A stretch of DNA of 64,000 nucleotides from Patiria miniata (GCF_015706575.1 NW_024037052.1:1-64000); one strand, 5' to 3'. Shown: positions 14,620 through 25,429, numbered from the stretch's first letter. A program made the numbers and translations. Notes: generated by a model not told the origin, from the letters alone.

Positions 14620-15055
14620 GGTAATACTTATCTTGAAGGACACGCGAATTTTTAAGAGTTCTATTCAAAACTGACTTTTGCAGATGACTGTCCAGCACCA
14701 AAGTGACTTTTGCAGGCTGAAGCAGTCTTTTTTCTTCAGATAAATTCATGTTAGTTGTAATTTTGAAAGCACGTTCAAAGAAAATGTGACTTTCCTACCG
14801 TTTTTCGCAGTTCGCCATCTTGTTTTTTAAAAATATATTTCCTGTTTGTCATCGTCGTCTTTAACCTCTCATAAATCAAAGCCCTGCCCCCCGTTCTTCA
14901 AAATTAAACCTGCTGATATTCAAGAAGGTATCATTGCCAACTGTTCGTTTGTGTCAAGAAATATCAGAATGTCACTTTTGAGTGTCATTTATTCAGTTGT
15001 TTTGGCGAGTCTTTTAACCTTATGTAGCAACGGGGTCCTAAAGGTAAGGATTACC
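14620..15055. mobile_element. MITE of the GGTAATCC-ended family, with 8-bp target duplication
   Basis: The left end reads GGTAATACTTATC and the right end, reversed, GGTAATCCTTACCTTTAGGA. The element is bracketed by the direct repeat AGAATTTC at 14612-14619 and 15056-15063. Stretches inside, such as CTGACTTTTGCAGATG near the left end, match the shorter copy at 20734-20986. This copy is longer (436 bp) because of extra sequence in its middle. An 8-bp duplication is usual for hAT-type transposons, though these termini are not the classic CAGGG type. There is no coding capacity, so it is non-autonomous. Confidence 0.85.
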
Positions 15056-15063
15056 AGAATTTC

Positions 15064-16077
15064 TGCTCACAGCTGCATGGATTCTCCTCCAGTGCAGTTC
15101 AAAAGTATTTTTTTTTATATATTAAATTGATGTTACATGTATTTGGTTTACAATGTCCAAATCAGAAAGACAGGATCCAGACGCCACTTCTGAATTGTGT
15201 AAAATGTCTATGGAGCTAGAGTCAAGTGCATTTTCAAAGTATTTTTCAACAAAATAAACTGGAAATGTTTTTCAGCCCCAGATTCATGCCTTTTAAACAT
15301 TTTTGCAATGACATGTATTTTAACTGCGTTTAGGAAATTCTGAGTGATGCTCGTTGAAAAACTTGTTAAATTTAATAATAAACATGTGTAGAGCAAAGAT
15401 TTCATACTCAGATCCAAGATGGCGTTTCCCGCGTTTGGAGTTCGTGTCCCAAACCAACCCCCCCCCCCCCGAAAAAATATTAACACACACACACACACAC
15501 ACACACACACCCAAACTCACCCCCCAAGCGCACTCACACACAACAAACCGAAAATATCAAAGCACACACAGGTAGGCATACATGCCAAATACTCACCAGC
15601 AGGAATACATCTTGAACACTGATTCTGTTACGAAAAAAATACTTAAAACCTCCGTATATATCCTACACAGACAGGGGCTGCATATTTCAACGAAAAAAAC
15701 AACAGCACCCGATTCTTCCGCGCACGCGTCTACGGGGAGGAAATAGTCGATCGTTGCTTATTCATAGAATCACCTGTGTGTAGTCACCCGTTTACACCAC
15801 AGGCCTATTTTCTGCTGCCCGAACAAAACGCACTTAATTTGATTCATAAAAGAAAAACCAAGACGCGGCTGGCAGCATTTAATGGAATGTGACTTTACAT
15901 CTGCGAATTTAGATCTCGATAACTCGGACAAAGTGTAGACTATAATAAGTTATGCATGGGCGAATTACAGAAGGGCATTCTGATGCATAACGAGGGCCAT
16001 GACGCAGTTGGATCCATGGAAGATTTCTATAATGCTCATTAATTCCTGGTATCGGGAGAAGTAAAATGATCATATTA
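15064..16077. other. Non-coding stretch with simple repeats
   Basis: Contains a C13 run (15458-15470) and a CA repeat (15483-15510). Around 15415-15432 the motif AAGATGGCG is followed by TTTCCCGCG, resembling YY1 and E2F sites, but no exon lies nearby. No gene is recognised. Confidence 0.55.
15458..15510. repeat. Poly-C run and CA microsatellite
   Basis: Thirteen C residues, a short A-rich gap, then about 14 CA dinucleotides. Confidence 0.95.
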
Positions 16078-16446
16078 GGCCAAAAAAAAAAAAATCGGTC
16101 TCTGGTCAGACCAAAGTTCCTGAATTGACGCGGCCACGCGGATTTTTTTTTTTTTTTTTTTTTTTCTTCAAGCTCGGATTGTACAGACAAGGTAGGTACT
16201 ATTTTGCTTTTTTGGTGTCCTCAAGTACATTGGTGTCCTCCATAATTTGCCTTGGTGCTTTCGATCATTTGCCTTGGTGCAATTTCCCATTCCTTGGTGC
16301 TCTTTGGTAAAAAAAAATGAGGAGGTGCGGAAATAGAGGGCGCTGTTGGAGCTACCGCGGAACATTTTGGAAAAAAAAAGATCGACGCGCATGATTAAAA
16401 TCGACGCGCGCGCTGACCAGAGACCGACTTATTTTTTTTTTTGGCC
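16078..16446. mobile_element. Probable PIF/Harbinger-type MITE with TTA duplication
   Basis: Both ends read GGCC followed by a long A run and then TCGGTCTCTGGTCAG, in inverted orientation, giving a TIR of about 35 bp with small gaps. The element is flanked by TTA at 16075-16077 and 16447-16449. A 3-bp TTA duplication and GG-starting ends fit PIF/Harbinger MITEs. The interior holds several TTGGTGC/T repeats and no coding sequence. The assignment rests on termini and duplication length only. Confidence 0.7.
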
Positions 16447-16449
16447 TTA

Positions 16450-17798
16450 TCACCGGTTCAACATTCGGTGTTAAGGATACTGAGCAAAGGCGAAACAGAA
16501 AATAATTGGAGCAATACTCTACCCTACAGCCGCGCAAAGCTTTGGTCAATTTATTATTACCAGGATCAGGAGAGGGGTTCATCGGGTCCAGTGCGCACCC
16601 CCCCCCCCCCCCAACACATACACACCCAATGTCTGCTGGGCACCCATACGTGTTTGGATTTTGGGAGCTTTCTTTTATCTTTTACTTTCACCGAATGCCC
16701 AAAATGCACAGAATATAATCCAGGTTTTGGGAGGGGCGAGGGACAAACCAACATTTCTAACAACTTTGGCCTGTTTTTTTTTGTTTTTATAGTTCAGGGT
16801 TAACATGATAAAATGTGGTTGAGATTATTTCTTCAAAAATAGCAACTGTGTGTTACTGGCGCTTTCGTTTCCTTAATTAGGCCTAAGTAAGAAAAAAAAG
16901 GAGAAACAACGGAATAGATAAAATGTCAACAGGAGACAAAACACCGTTACATATACAAAATGACGTTTCTCCCGCCACAGAATAAAATATAGGCCTAACA
17001 TGTTTCAAATAGGTGAGGCAAAAATATCAACAATGTCACCAACCATAGGCCCCCAGTCAGTATAACACACTTTTTAAAACTTCACAGTTGGCATAGTACG
17101 GCGCAAGCGAATTCAGTGAGGCAAGAAATATCTTTTTGTAGCGTCGTTGCATGGGGTTACTAGCCTCAGTCAGCAAACAACCAAATCAACTACAAGCTAG
17201 AGCTCATCACGCTGGCGTCGCTAGAGGCGGGACCTTAGGGTGTCACCCCCTCCCCTGCCGCCGCCGCCGCGTGGTGAAATCGTCGTCCCGCTGTCCGCGT
17301 GCAAGCGGCAAAGTCGTCGGCAAAATATGCCGCGACTAAGAACGCCACCTATTGTTCAATAGTGTCTAAGATCGCGTACTTCGTTCGTACCCCCGCCCTG
17401 CAATCAGGACGCTGGGCCACTCTGATGAGCTTCACAGAATCTTGTGAAGGAAGTGGCCTATGACCTATGTATAAAGCATCTTGCTGCAGCTGTTCAAGAC
17501 CGCAGTCGTACAATGTACGCAAATGCTACCCGAAAACTTTCTATAGAAATGCACACGTTCCATACTGGATGTGATTTCAATTCTGTTTCATTGCGGCCCA
17601 TGTGGACACAATTTTGAGCGTCGCATAATCCAATCCGACCGTTCGTAATTCGAAACGGAGCCCGGGAAAGTGCCGGGAACAGTTTTACAGAACTTCCTAC
17701 ATTATTACGCATTTTCAACGAAAAACAAACATCTCTAAGCTGGAAAAAAAAAAGTAATGAGTCAAATCTTAACGGCTGCGTTTCAAACTTTGCAGAAT
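16450..17798. other. Non-coding stretch, CpG-rich patch near 17.2-17.35 kb
   Basis: Contains a C15 run near 16598-16612 and a GC-rich, CpG-rich patch with a short CCG repeat at about 17200-17340. Open frames here look compositional and resemble no family I know. Confidence 0.5.
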
Positions 17799-17833
17799 CC
17801 ATAGACATATAATATATTATTATATGTCTATGG
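17799..17833. repeat. 35-bp perfect palindrome flanked by 6-bp direct repeats
   Basis: CCATAGACATATAATA and its reverse complement surround a 3-nt centre. The palindrome sits between two copies of CAGAAT. This could be a tiny foldback insertion or the joined ends left by a larger element. Confidence 0.8.
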
Positions 17834-18270
17834 CAGAATCATGACCGTGATGACGCGCAGATCACAGGTCACGCAAAATCCAACCAATCAGAGTGTGAAT
17901 TCATCAGAGTATCCTAGCGTCCTGTTTGCAGGGCGGGCCGGGGTACAAGCGAGGTACTTACTTTGAACAGCGCCTCCGATCGTCAGTGGGCCCCCGCCCA
18001 TTAACCTCTCCCTCTCCATGGGCGTCGCAAAGGGGAGGGAGAAAGGGGGAGGCGCTCGCCCCCCCCCCCGGAAAACGAAAAAAAGGTGGGAAAAGGGGAG
18101 AAAAGAAAGGAAAAAGAGGTGCGAAGCCAGATTGCTATTAATTTGATGGGGGGGGGGGGTACGGCAATAATGCTCCCCTGCTCACGATCGGCCAAATGAT
18201 AAATTGAGATTAAAAAGTTACCGTGAAGACGGATAGTACGGAAGACGGAGAGTGCCACTCAATGGGATAG
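17834..18270. other. Non-coding stretch with G/C homopolymers and a CCAAT motif
   Basis: CCAATCAGAG at about 17884 is a CCAAT-box-like motif with no exon visible after it. Purine-rich sequence and C or G runs follow at 18020-18160. A 35-bp segment at about 18236-18270 is a direct duplicate of the start of the next element. Confidence 0.5.
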
Positions 18271-18627
18271 TACGGAAGACGGAGAGTGCCACTCAATGAG
18301 TGTGAATATTTTTTTTGTACAGCAGCCGCCACTTATTACGCCGCCAGATAATAAGTGGCGGCCGCCACATAAGTCATAATGCCGCCACATAAGTCATAAT
18401 GATTTAATTTTTAGTTATTAATTTTATTCACACTTTTTATGTAGCGGCTGCCACTTATTATCTGGCGGCCGCAACATAAAAAAGTGTGAATATAATTTTT
18501 TTTCTGTACGTGTGTAAATATTTTTTTTGTACAGCGGCCGCCACTTATTATCTGGCGGCCGCCACAAGTGGCGGCCACTGTACAAAAAATATTCACACTC
18601 ATTGAGTGGCACTATCCGTGTTCTGTA
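18271..18627. mobile_element. Foldback element with GCGGCCGCC-rich interior
   Basis: Inverted ends of about 55 bp contain AGTGCCACTCAATGAGTG, then an AT-rich stretch and GTACAG. Inside, several copies of GGCCGCCACTTATTATCTGG lie in both orientations, so the whole unit can fold on itself. No coding capacity and no clear target duplication. The family is not recognised. Confidence 0.75.
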
Positions 18628-18748
18628 AAAATCAGACAATCCCGCTGATGAACTTCGGTATCATATCCCTCGGACTTAACTCGGTTCTTCGTGGGAGCTT
18701 ATTCGAGGCCGGCCGAAAGTTGTCCCAATCCTACGGTGAATCATTAAA

Positions 18749-18945
18749 GGTTTTGCCCTGCGCCGACGTATAAACAACGTATAAACACTGTTAGCCTATA
18801 CTCAGTATGTTTCCTACGAGTGAAAGTTATTGGAAAACATCACTTGGGTGGGGCATGGGACTCGAACCCACGACTTCGTACTTTCCAGTACGGAGCTTGT
18901 GAAATCGGTTGGCTGGTTCTAATCCGATGAACATGTAGCGGCGGT
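18749..18945 (-). mobile_element. tRNA-derived SINE, family A (minus strand)
   Basis: On the minus strand a degenerate tRNA-like head with a B-box-like GGGTTCGAGTCC is followed by a conserved tail with CAACTTTCACTCG-type sequence and ATACTGAG, ending in AAAACC. The same family recurs near 33.1, 35.2, 35.9, 45.2 and 51.1 kb. This copy is diverged from those. Confidence 0.75.
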
Positions 18946-19035
18946 TATGGTACCGCAAATAACTTGACTATTCATGAGATGGAACTTGCGTCGGGGTGAT
19001 GTAAATCAATAGGTTTTGCCCTTCCCCGACCGGGG

Positions 19036-19275
19036 CCGTAAGTCCGGACTCCTCATAGGACCGACGCCTCATATGAGGCATACAATTCCGCCTCATAGGT
19101 CCGACGCCTCATAAGTTCGACGTCGGAAAAACGAAGCGTACTGAGCGTCGGAGCTTTGAGGTGTCGTCGGAGCCATGATGAGGCGTCGGACCTATGAGGC
19201 GTCGGACTTGGGCCTTTATTTGGTTGGGGGATACCATTTTGTCGGTCTTATGAGGCGTTGGACTTATGAGCGGAC
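19036..19275. mobile_element. Foldback block of CCTCATAGGTCCGACG repeats
   Basis: A repeat of about 17 bp (CCTCATAGGTCCGACGC and variants) runs in one orientation at the left end and reversed at the right end, around a centre near 19.13 kb. A C15 run follows. It sits between two SINE pieces, so it probably inserted into or between them. Confidence 0.7.
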
Positions 19276-19293
19276 CCCCCCCCCCCCCCCCAC

Positions 19294-19440
19294 GACCAGC
19301 AGTCCCGCAAGCTCGGTGGTTGATTGGTATTAATTTCGTCTGCACTATTGTAAGCGGGAGGACGCGGGTTTGAGTCCCACCCGAGTGATATTTTCCAACT
19401 TTCACTCAGGAAGTAACATACTGATTATACAGTGTTAACA
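19294..19440 (+). mobile_element. tRNA-derived SINE, family A (partial, plus strand)
   Basis: AGCTCGGTGGTTGATTGG resembles an A box, and GGGTTTGAGTCCC a B box. The tail TTTTCCAACTTTCACTCAGG matches other family A copies. Confidence 0.7.
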
Positions 19441-20031
19441 CGTCCTCGAAGAGCAACGGACCCTATATTGGTCACCCTGACCCAACCCGTTGTGTTTGGG
19501 GTGGGGTGGGGCTAAAATTATGGATTTTATATTACTTTAGACATCTCGTTTTCACTTGCAAAAAGTGCAATTGGTATTGTAAGTTTTTGTTTTTAGATGC
19601 AGGAAAAGGTTTATAATCTACGAACAAAGAGTTATTTTTGTTTGAATAGTTTCTTATGTGTTAGGTCTAACTTGCACCAAAATAATGCGCGGACTAACTG
19701 TACTAGCGCGAGTTACCGTAACGAAAATTACCGAAATATATCCGTCTAGATATTTGATTGCTCTATTTTCATTTTAATATTTTGATATGGTAGCATACTA
19801 CTATAGTGACCTACACCCTAACGATGTAAGGGCATGACTATTAGGACATTTCCAAATGCAATTGTATTTAAATTCATGTTTGATATGCCATAAAACGCCA
19901 TATCGATAATAATCGTATTGCTAAACCAACAGAAATTAAGGTAGTGTAGTCACTTAACTTTTAGGGATCTTCTGTGAGGAAAAAAACACCCTAAATGCTT
20001 TGATTTTATAGAATAACAGCACAGAGTTGCA
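19441..20031. other. Non-coding, nothing recognised
   Basis: AT-rich single-copy sequence without a plausible exon. It cannot be compared with the right arm, because the window ends at the position matching 20032. Confidence 0.5.
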
Positions 20032-20073
20032 GAAGACACCGTTATTGTGGCATGGCTGCGCCGTTCCGAACTT

Positions 20074-20095
20074 GATCTCCATAATTATGGAGATC
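20074..20095. repeat. Perfect 22-bp palindrome
   Basis: GATCTCCATAA followed directly by its reverse complement. GTTCCGAA occurs on both sides of it. It lies upstream of a candidate first exon, with a second copy in the right arm at about 63937-63958. Confidence 0.8.
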
Positions 20096-20229
20096 ACTGG
20101 TTCCGAAAGACCTGAAAGAACAGCCTGCGAAGAGCGCCCCCTTTGTCCTATCGTCGACAGACAGGAAAAAGTGGCCCCCAGACGACTTGTTTTGCAATCC
20201 TTACTTCGCATATCGGCACCTCTCGGCAC

Positions 20230-20297
20230 CTGTCTAAACTTTAATAAGATAAGCGCAAAATTTAAACGGAAGTGCGCCCTAAAGTCACCGGTTAAAC
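20230..20297 (+). promoter_or_regulatory. Possible TATA-less promoter with an ETS site
   Basis: CGGAAGTG at 20267-20274 is a consensus ETS/GABP site, 24 bp before an ATG that opens a short exon-like segment. No TATA box is seen. Such sites near starts are typical of broadly expressed genes. Whether this drives the CCDC77 exons downstream is inference. Confidence 0.35.
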
Positions 20298-20329
20298 ATG
20301 TCTGCTAAGAACATTTTACCACAGAGCAG
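20298..20329 (+). CDS. Candidate first coding exon (possibly of the CCDC77 locus)
   Basis: ATG TCT GCT AAG opens ten codons (MSAKNILPQS) and ends AGCAG before GTAGGA, a plausible donor leaving phase 2. An ETS-type site lies just upstream. It is on the same strand as the CCDC77 exons that start 3.8 kb further on, with no other gene between. Against this, the exon at 24149 needs phase 0 upstream, so at least one more exon would have to exist between them and I see none. Short first exons cannot be identified by sequence alone. An identical copy is on the minus strand at 63703-63734. Confidence 0.3.
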
Positions 20330-20617
20330 GTAGGATAACATTTCCTAAGATTAGAATAAGATGTGTAAATACTTCTGAACCACTTTTTAGAAATGTTAAA
20401 TTCCACACTTTTAGATGTCTAGTTAGGAAAGAATGTTGCAAGTTACAACCTGACGCCACTTCCGCGATTGTGTAGGCCTATGGAGGAGACTGGCCGACTG
20501 GAAATTCGGCGATCGTGTAGTGGAGGGCCCCTGTTTTGTTTTGATCAAATTAGAGTCAAAAATGTTTTTCATTGCTAAAAAAATCACCTTTACAATCAAA
20601 AGAAGACTTTTGGGAGT

Positions 20618-21361
20618 AATTGCAGAATACCCCGCCACTCGGAAATACACCCCTAAAATCACTGGCTACGAGGTTGGAATCACTGCAAAAGAAACAATTC
20701 AAGTCCATTGCCAGCTACGCGGATACTGAGTGGGGTAATCCTTATTTTTAGGACCCCGTTCCTATATAGGAAGGGAAAGACTCACCAAAACAGTTGACTA
20801 AATGACACTCAAAATTGACATTCTGATACTTCTTGGCACATCTGAACAATTGGCAATGACACCTTCTTGACTTCTAAAGACTGCTTTAGCCTGCAAAAGT
20901 CACTTTGGTACTGGACAGACATCTGCAAAAGTCAGTTTTGAACAGAACTCGTAAAAAATAGAGGTGTCCTAAAAGTAAGGATTACCCTGAGTGGGGGTCC
21001 ATTATTTGAGAATGAAGCAACACAAAATGAATGAGAGTTGCTGAACAAAATTCTAAGTCCAAACCAACCACCCTGTTGGCGGCTACGAGGCTACGGAGTG
21101 GGAGTCCCCTTGAATATGCTTGAGAACGAAGCAACACAAAAGGAATGGGAGTTGCTGAAAAATTTTTAAGTCCAAACCAACTACCCTGTTGGTGGCTACG
21201 CGGTCACAAAGTGGGAGTGCAATGGACTCCGCCCTGGAGCATGACGCATACTCGGCATAGTACATACAAGTAGCGCTGAGAATGTTTATTGAGGTCAATC
21301 AGCCGTGACCTCGTAGCCGGCTACGAGGTGGATAGATCGAGTGGCGGGGTATTCTGCAATT
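20618..21361. mobile_element. Inverted-repeat element with 24-bp ends, containing a nested MITE
   Basis: AATTGCAGAATACCCCGCCA begins the left end (20618-20641), and its exact reverse complement closes the right end (21338-21361), 24 bp in all. The interior holds several GGCTACGAGGT motifs in both orientations and a roughly 115-bp direct duplication (about 20998-21215, each copy with GAAGCAACACAAAA). The 253-bp MITE at 20734-20986 lies inside. I find no clear target duplication. Family unknown, no coding capacity. Confidence 0.7.
20734..20986. mobile_element. MITE of the GGTAATCC-ended family, 253 bp, with 8-bp duplication
   Basis: Starts GGTAATCCTTATTTTTAGGA and ends with the near-exact reverse complement. 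CTGAGTGG is duplicated at 20726-20733 and 20987-20994. It is a shorter relative of 14620-15055. A second copy lies in the right arm at 63046-63298, duplicated along with the arm. Confidence 0.9.
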
Positions 21362-21705
21362 GTGCCGACTTTTGGGTAGACAGTCATATTTGAATGAATG
21401 TATTTGGTACTTTTTGGTAGGCTACTCACAAATTTACTCAGACTGGGACCGTCATGACCGTGAGTGCATAAAAACGTGCAAAATTACTACTGACGTTTTT
21501 TTACTCACCATTAGGCAGGCTAATTAATGCCCACACAACACATACATTAAAATGATATAGTTGCAAGCATGTCACCTGCGAAATTTGAGACCTTAAATCC
21601 AATTTTAAGGCAAGTTTTTGGCAGTTCAAAAACCATGCATCAACGTCAATCCCCATGCTCTGGAAATGTGTGTTTGATTCCCAATGTATTCTGGGTAGGT
21701 GTATG

Positions 21706-22137
21706 GAATGTCAGACAAGTCGACCGTTGAGACAACTCGACTCGGGACAAGTCGGCTGTTGAGACAACTCGACTCGGGACAACTCGACCGTTGAGACAGC
21801 TAACGTGCACGGCACGTGCACGGTACGGCCACGCGGTTGACCGGAGATGCGCGCACAGGCCCGGCAAATTCGAACGATGTGCAAGGACAATCATGCTGCG
21901 CTATATCGGCTCTGCTCTATTATGTGTCATAACTCCCAAACGGCGATCAGCCGCCGTCAAAATCCCCGGTACTATCCCCTAAACTAGGCCCAAAAACATG
22001 CGAGGCGACTTGTCTCAACGGTCGACTTGTCTTTCCATTTATCGCACATACGGTCGAGTTGTCTCAACGGTCGAGTTGTCTCAACGGGTGACTTGTCCCG
22101 AGTCGAGTTGTCTCAACGGTCGTCTTGTCTGACCCCC
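21706..22137. mobile_element. Foldback element tipped with GTTGAGACAACTCGAC repeats
   Basis: Both ends carry arrays of about 16-17 bp built from CGACCGTTGAGACAACTCGA, in opposite orientations, outermost CAGACAAG. The direct repeat GGTGTATG flanks it at 21698-21705 and 22138-22145, consistent with an 8-bp target duplication. The interior is non-coding and includes palindromic CACGTGCACGG-type sequence. A copy is in the right arm at about 61895-62326. Confidence 0.75.
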
Positions 22138-22192
22138 GGTGTATGTAGAGCCTTGCAGCTAACTTGTTTTTTATTCGATGGCCAAATGAACA

Positions 22193-22253
22193 TAGCGCCC
22201 TCTGTTAAAAAATGAAACATTTTGCATTCACTCAGATCAACAAGAGGGCGCTG
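22193..22253. mobile_element. Tiny MITE with AGCGCCCTCT ends
   Basis: AGCGCCCTCTGTT at 22194-22206 is inverted as AACAAGAGGGCGCTG at 22239-22253, only about 60 bp in total. Very short palindromic units with AGCGCCCTCT ends are common in several marine invertebrate genomes, to my recollection. Confidence 0.6.
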
Positions 22254-22348
22254 TTTTATCTACACGATAATAATGTTATAGCTGAGGAGTCTTTTTGCAC
22301 AATGCATTGCAGTACACATCAACGTGATGTCTCACGTATGGATTTCGA

Positions 22349-23165
22349 TAGCCCGACTGCGTCTTGCCGTACAGTACTATCGCAAGCTCTGTAGTACGGC
22401 CAGACGCCCAATGCTTCCACAGAGGCTGAATTTTTTTGGCCGCTGATGTAGCGATTTTGCTACAGATTTCGATCGAGATTATCTTTTCATCCAGGACACA
22501 AATTTCCAAAGTTAAGGTTCTTAGTCGTAGAGCAACTCATACCTTTTCGAAAAAACGTTCTTTTGTCTCAATATTTTCATCCATCTGGCCAAAAGCCGAC
22601 TTTTCAGTCATCTTTCACAAATATCGTCCCGAAAATGCTCCCCCTTGCGATTTCAAAATGGCGGCCGCGCTGTAATGTATGCATTATGCGAGTGCGCTTG
22701 GGCAAGGTAATGAATATGCATCATAGTTTATGACGTTTGTCGGACACTCGGCGCGGCTGGCCATACAAACACGAGGTCATGAACTAAATAATGCATATTC
22801 ATTATCTTGCCCAAGCGCGCTCGCATAATGCATACATTACAGCGCGGCCGCCATTTTGAAATCGCATGGGGGAGCATTTTCGGGACGATGTTTGTGGAAG
22901 ATGATGACTGAAAAGTCGGCTTTTGGCCAGATGGATGAAAATATTGAGACAAAAGAACGTTTTTTCGAAAAGGTATGAGTTGCTCTACGACTAAGAACCT
23001 TAACTTTGGAATTTGTGTCCTGGATGAAAAGATAATCTTGATCGAAATCTGTAGCAAAATCGCTACATCAGCGGCCAAAAAAATTCAGTCTCTGTGGAAG
23101 CATTGGGCGTCTGGCCGTACTACAGAGCTTGCGATAGTACTGTACGGCCAGACGCAGTCGGGCTA
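22349..23165. mobile_element. MULE-like foldback element, 817 bp, with 9-bp duplication
   Basis: The element is nearly one long palindrome: two arms of about 390 bp around a short centre near 22757. Ends are TAGCCCGACTGCGTC and its reverse complement. GGATTTCGA is duplicated at 22340-22348 and 23166-23174. Long TIRs with 9-bp target duplications are the hallmark of Mutator-like elements. The arm tips contain a second inverted repeat (GCGTCTGGCCGTAC with GTACGGCCAGACGC). Each arm also carries AAAATGGCGGCCGC, a YY1-like motif. No coding capacity. Confidence 0.85.
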
Positions 23166-23174
23166 GGATTTCGA

Positions 23175-24148
23175 TAACTCTCTGCAAAATTAGAATTAAA
23201 AGCTGAATTTTTGGTGATGCAATGCTCACAACAGCAACTTTGCGAGGCAGAAGTTTCGGGGATTATTGAAGAAACTGTAGTGAGTAAGAAGCTTGCAAAT
23301 TTGATTCACACTGGTTTTATTATGCAGCACAAACTTTTGCACGATATGGATACCTTAAGTTTTGGGACTCTCATACACAGTATTGAGAGTCCCAAATTTT
23401 GGACTAAAATTTACTGTGCTGTTTGGGCCTTGCGATTCAGCGCGCCATGCATGCTCAGACTCATGGTACATGATCGCACGGTACATTGCGTGGTGATTGC
23501 CATCTTTATTTTTGGGAAGCTTGTTGTCGCCGTTCTGTCATCATCATTTTACCCCCAAATTTCCCTTAAAAAATCAAAAGCCTGCCCTCTATCTATGACA
23601 TTACTTCTGGAATCAGCCTCCGCTTCTTTACATTCTTTACATACTGAGTAACCTACATGTACACAAACTAAATAGGTCAAGTTTGTCCCAACTCTGCCAA
23701 AAATGACCCACAAAAATTCCCCGTTTTGCTCTGACACATATCCAAGACGACAGCAATCTATCAATCAGTCAAGACCCCGTACATGTAGTTGCATGGGTAA
23801 TGTTGTCCCTGGTCTTTATAGTATCTTTTCCCCTTAGATGTTAGAAAATGGGTTTTTTTAAAACCAATTTCAAGACCAGGTTTTACAGTGACATCATTTG
23901 TTACTTTTTGTAAAAGTGTTATTGGATTAAGGAAGTAAAGGGAAATATAAGATTTCAAATAAACACTTTGAATAATAGTCCAATGTTTTCAATCACAATA
24001 CTGTTTTTTTTTTCAAATTTCTCTGGTTATTATTATGTCAGTGTGTGTACATGTACAAATTACCACTACTCCAATGGAACAACTCATAAACTTGCAAATC
24101 ATAGTCACATGTAGCACAACAATACTTGTCCCTTTCTTTGTTGTTTAG
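23175..24148. other. Non-coding, with an arm-specific 247-bp segment
   Basis: No exon is recognised. 23380-23626 is absent from the right arm (junction at 60652/60653). GGGACTCTCA (23364-23373) and TGAGAGTCCC (23384-23393) form a hairpin across the start of that segment. Confidence 0.7.
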
Positions 24149-24352
<204 letters not shown>

Positions 24353-24423
24353 TAAGGCTCTCAGCTAATGTTCTGCACTGCATGGATCATAGTGAATAGC
24401 TGATCTGGATTAGTGTGTTGAGC

Positions 24424-24650
24424 TTGTCACGGGTGTTGGTCACTTTGCTGAATTACCACTTCGCCGAATAACCACTTAGCCAAATGGCATCAGGTCAACT
24501 CGGACCCAAACCAAGTCGGACCCATGCCAAGTCGGACCCACGCCAACTCGGACCCACTACCAACTCGGACCCACTACCAACTCGGACCCAAGACCAACTC
24601 GGACCCACTACCAACTCGGACCCAAGCACGACCAACTCAGACCCAACAAT
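24424..24650. repeat. Tip array of a foldback element: CCAACTCGGACCCA repeats
   Basis: Two or three copies of an ACCACTTCGCCGAATA-type repeat lead into about nine copies of CCAACTCGGACCCA with 3-6 bp spacers. The same repeats occur reversed at 27690-27860 and 28865-29035, so this array and those are probably opposite ends of one composite foldback structure inside the CCDC77 intron. Confidence 0.75.
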
Positions 24651-24981
24651 GACTTAATCATTAGTTTCAGAGATTATATTTATACATGTAGGTCATCTTA
24701 ATAGTGCTTATATAGTGAAGATATTCGGTAATTATATTGGTCAGAATGGGGCTTTTAGTTTTGTTGTTTGATTATACTACATTGATTTTGCACTCTTATT
24801 ACTCATTCACATGAAGAAATGGATATGTGCAATGTTTTCCTTTTTCATCTGCTTTTTGTGGGTGTGTGCCAAATAATCAGTGTTGTAGGTCTCGAGACCG
24901 GTCTCGAGACCACTTTTTGCTGGTCTTGGTCTCGGTCTCGGAAGCTGTGGTCTCGGTCTTGGTCTCGGTCTTGGTCCCCTT

Positions 24982-25429
24982 TAGCCCCATAAATGTGGCC
25001 TATTTACTGGACTGCCTCCGTAAACATAGGCCACACATCCACATGTACAAAAATCGTGTCGACGGAGCCAAATTTTGATTTTCACATTTAGGCTTAGTTT
25101 GTAGGGTTTTTTTGCTTTAGAAGCATACTCACCCTCTTTATAGGCTAATCAGAAAGTGCTGCCTTTTTCAGATGTATATTTTTCGTGAAATTTCCAGATT
25201 CATTTTTACACGTTTGTGTATCAAAATTTCAAAATGAAATTTCACAAAAATTAGACATCTGAAAAAGGCAGCACTTTCTGATTAGCCTGTAAAGAGGGTG
25301 AGTATGCTTCTAAAGCAAAAAAAACCTACAAACTAAGCCTAAATGTGAAAATCAAGATTTTTGTACATGTGGATGTGTGGCCTATGTTTACGGAGGCAGT
25401 CCAGTAAATAGGCCACATTTATGGGGCTA
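24982..25429. mobile_element. MULE-like foldback MITE, 448 bp, nested in the hAT element
   Basis: Arms of about 200 bp begin TAGCCCCATAAATGTGGCC and fold around a centre near 25215. GGTCCCCTT is duplicated at 24973-24981 and 25430-25438, 9 bp. The end motif TAGCCC and the duplication length match the 817-bp foldback at 22349-23165, although the rest of the arms differ. The left arm carries about 21 bp near 25058-25078 that the right arm lacks. Confidence 0.9.

Noticed and set aside
16441-16803. 120-residue ORF starting MALSPVQHSVL
   Set aside because: It spans poly-C and low-complexity DNA, resembles no family and has no splice or promoter context.
15180-20480. Shared GACGCCACTTC motif near 15180 and 20450 as a repeat family
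   Set aside because: The similarity covers only about 30 bp and breaks down quickly, too little to define an element.
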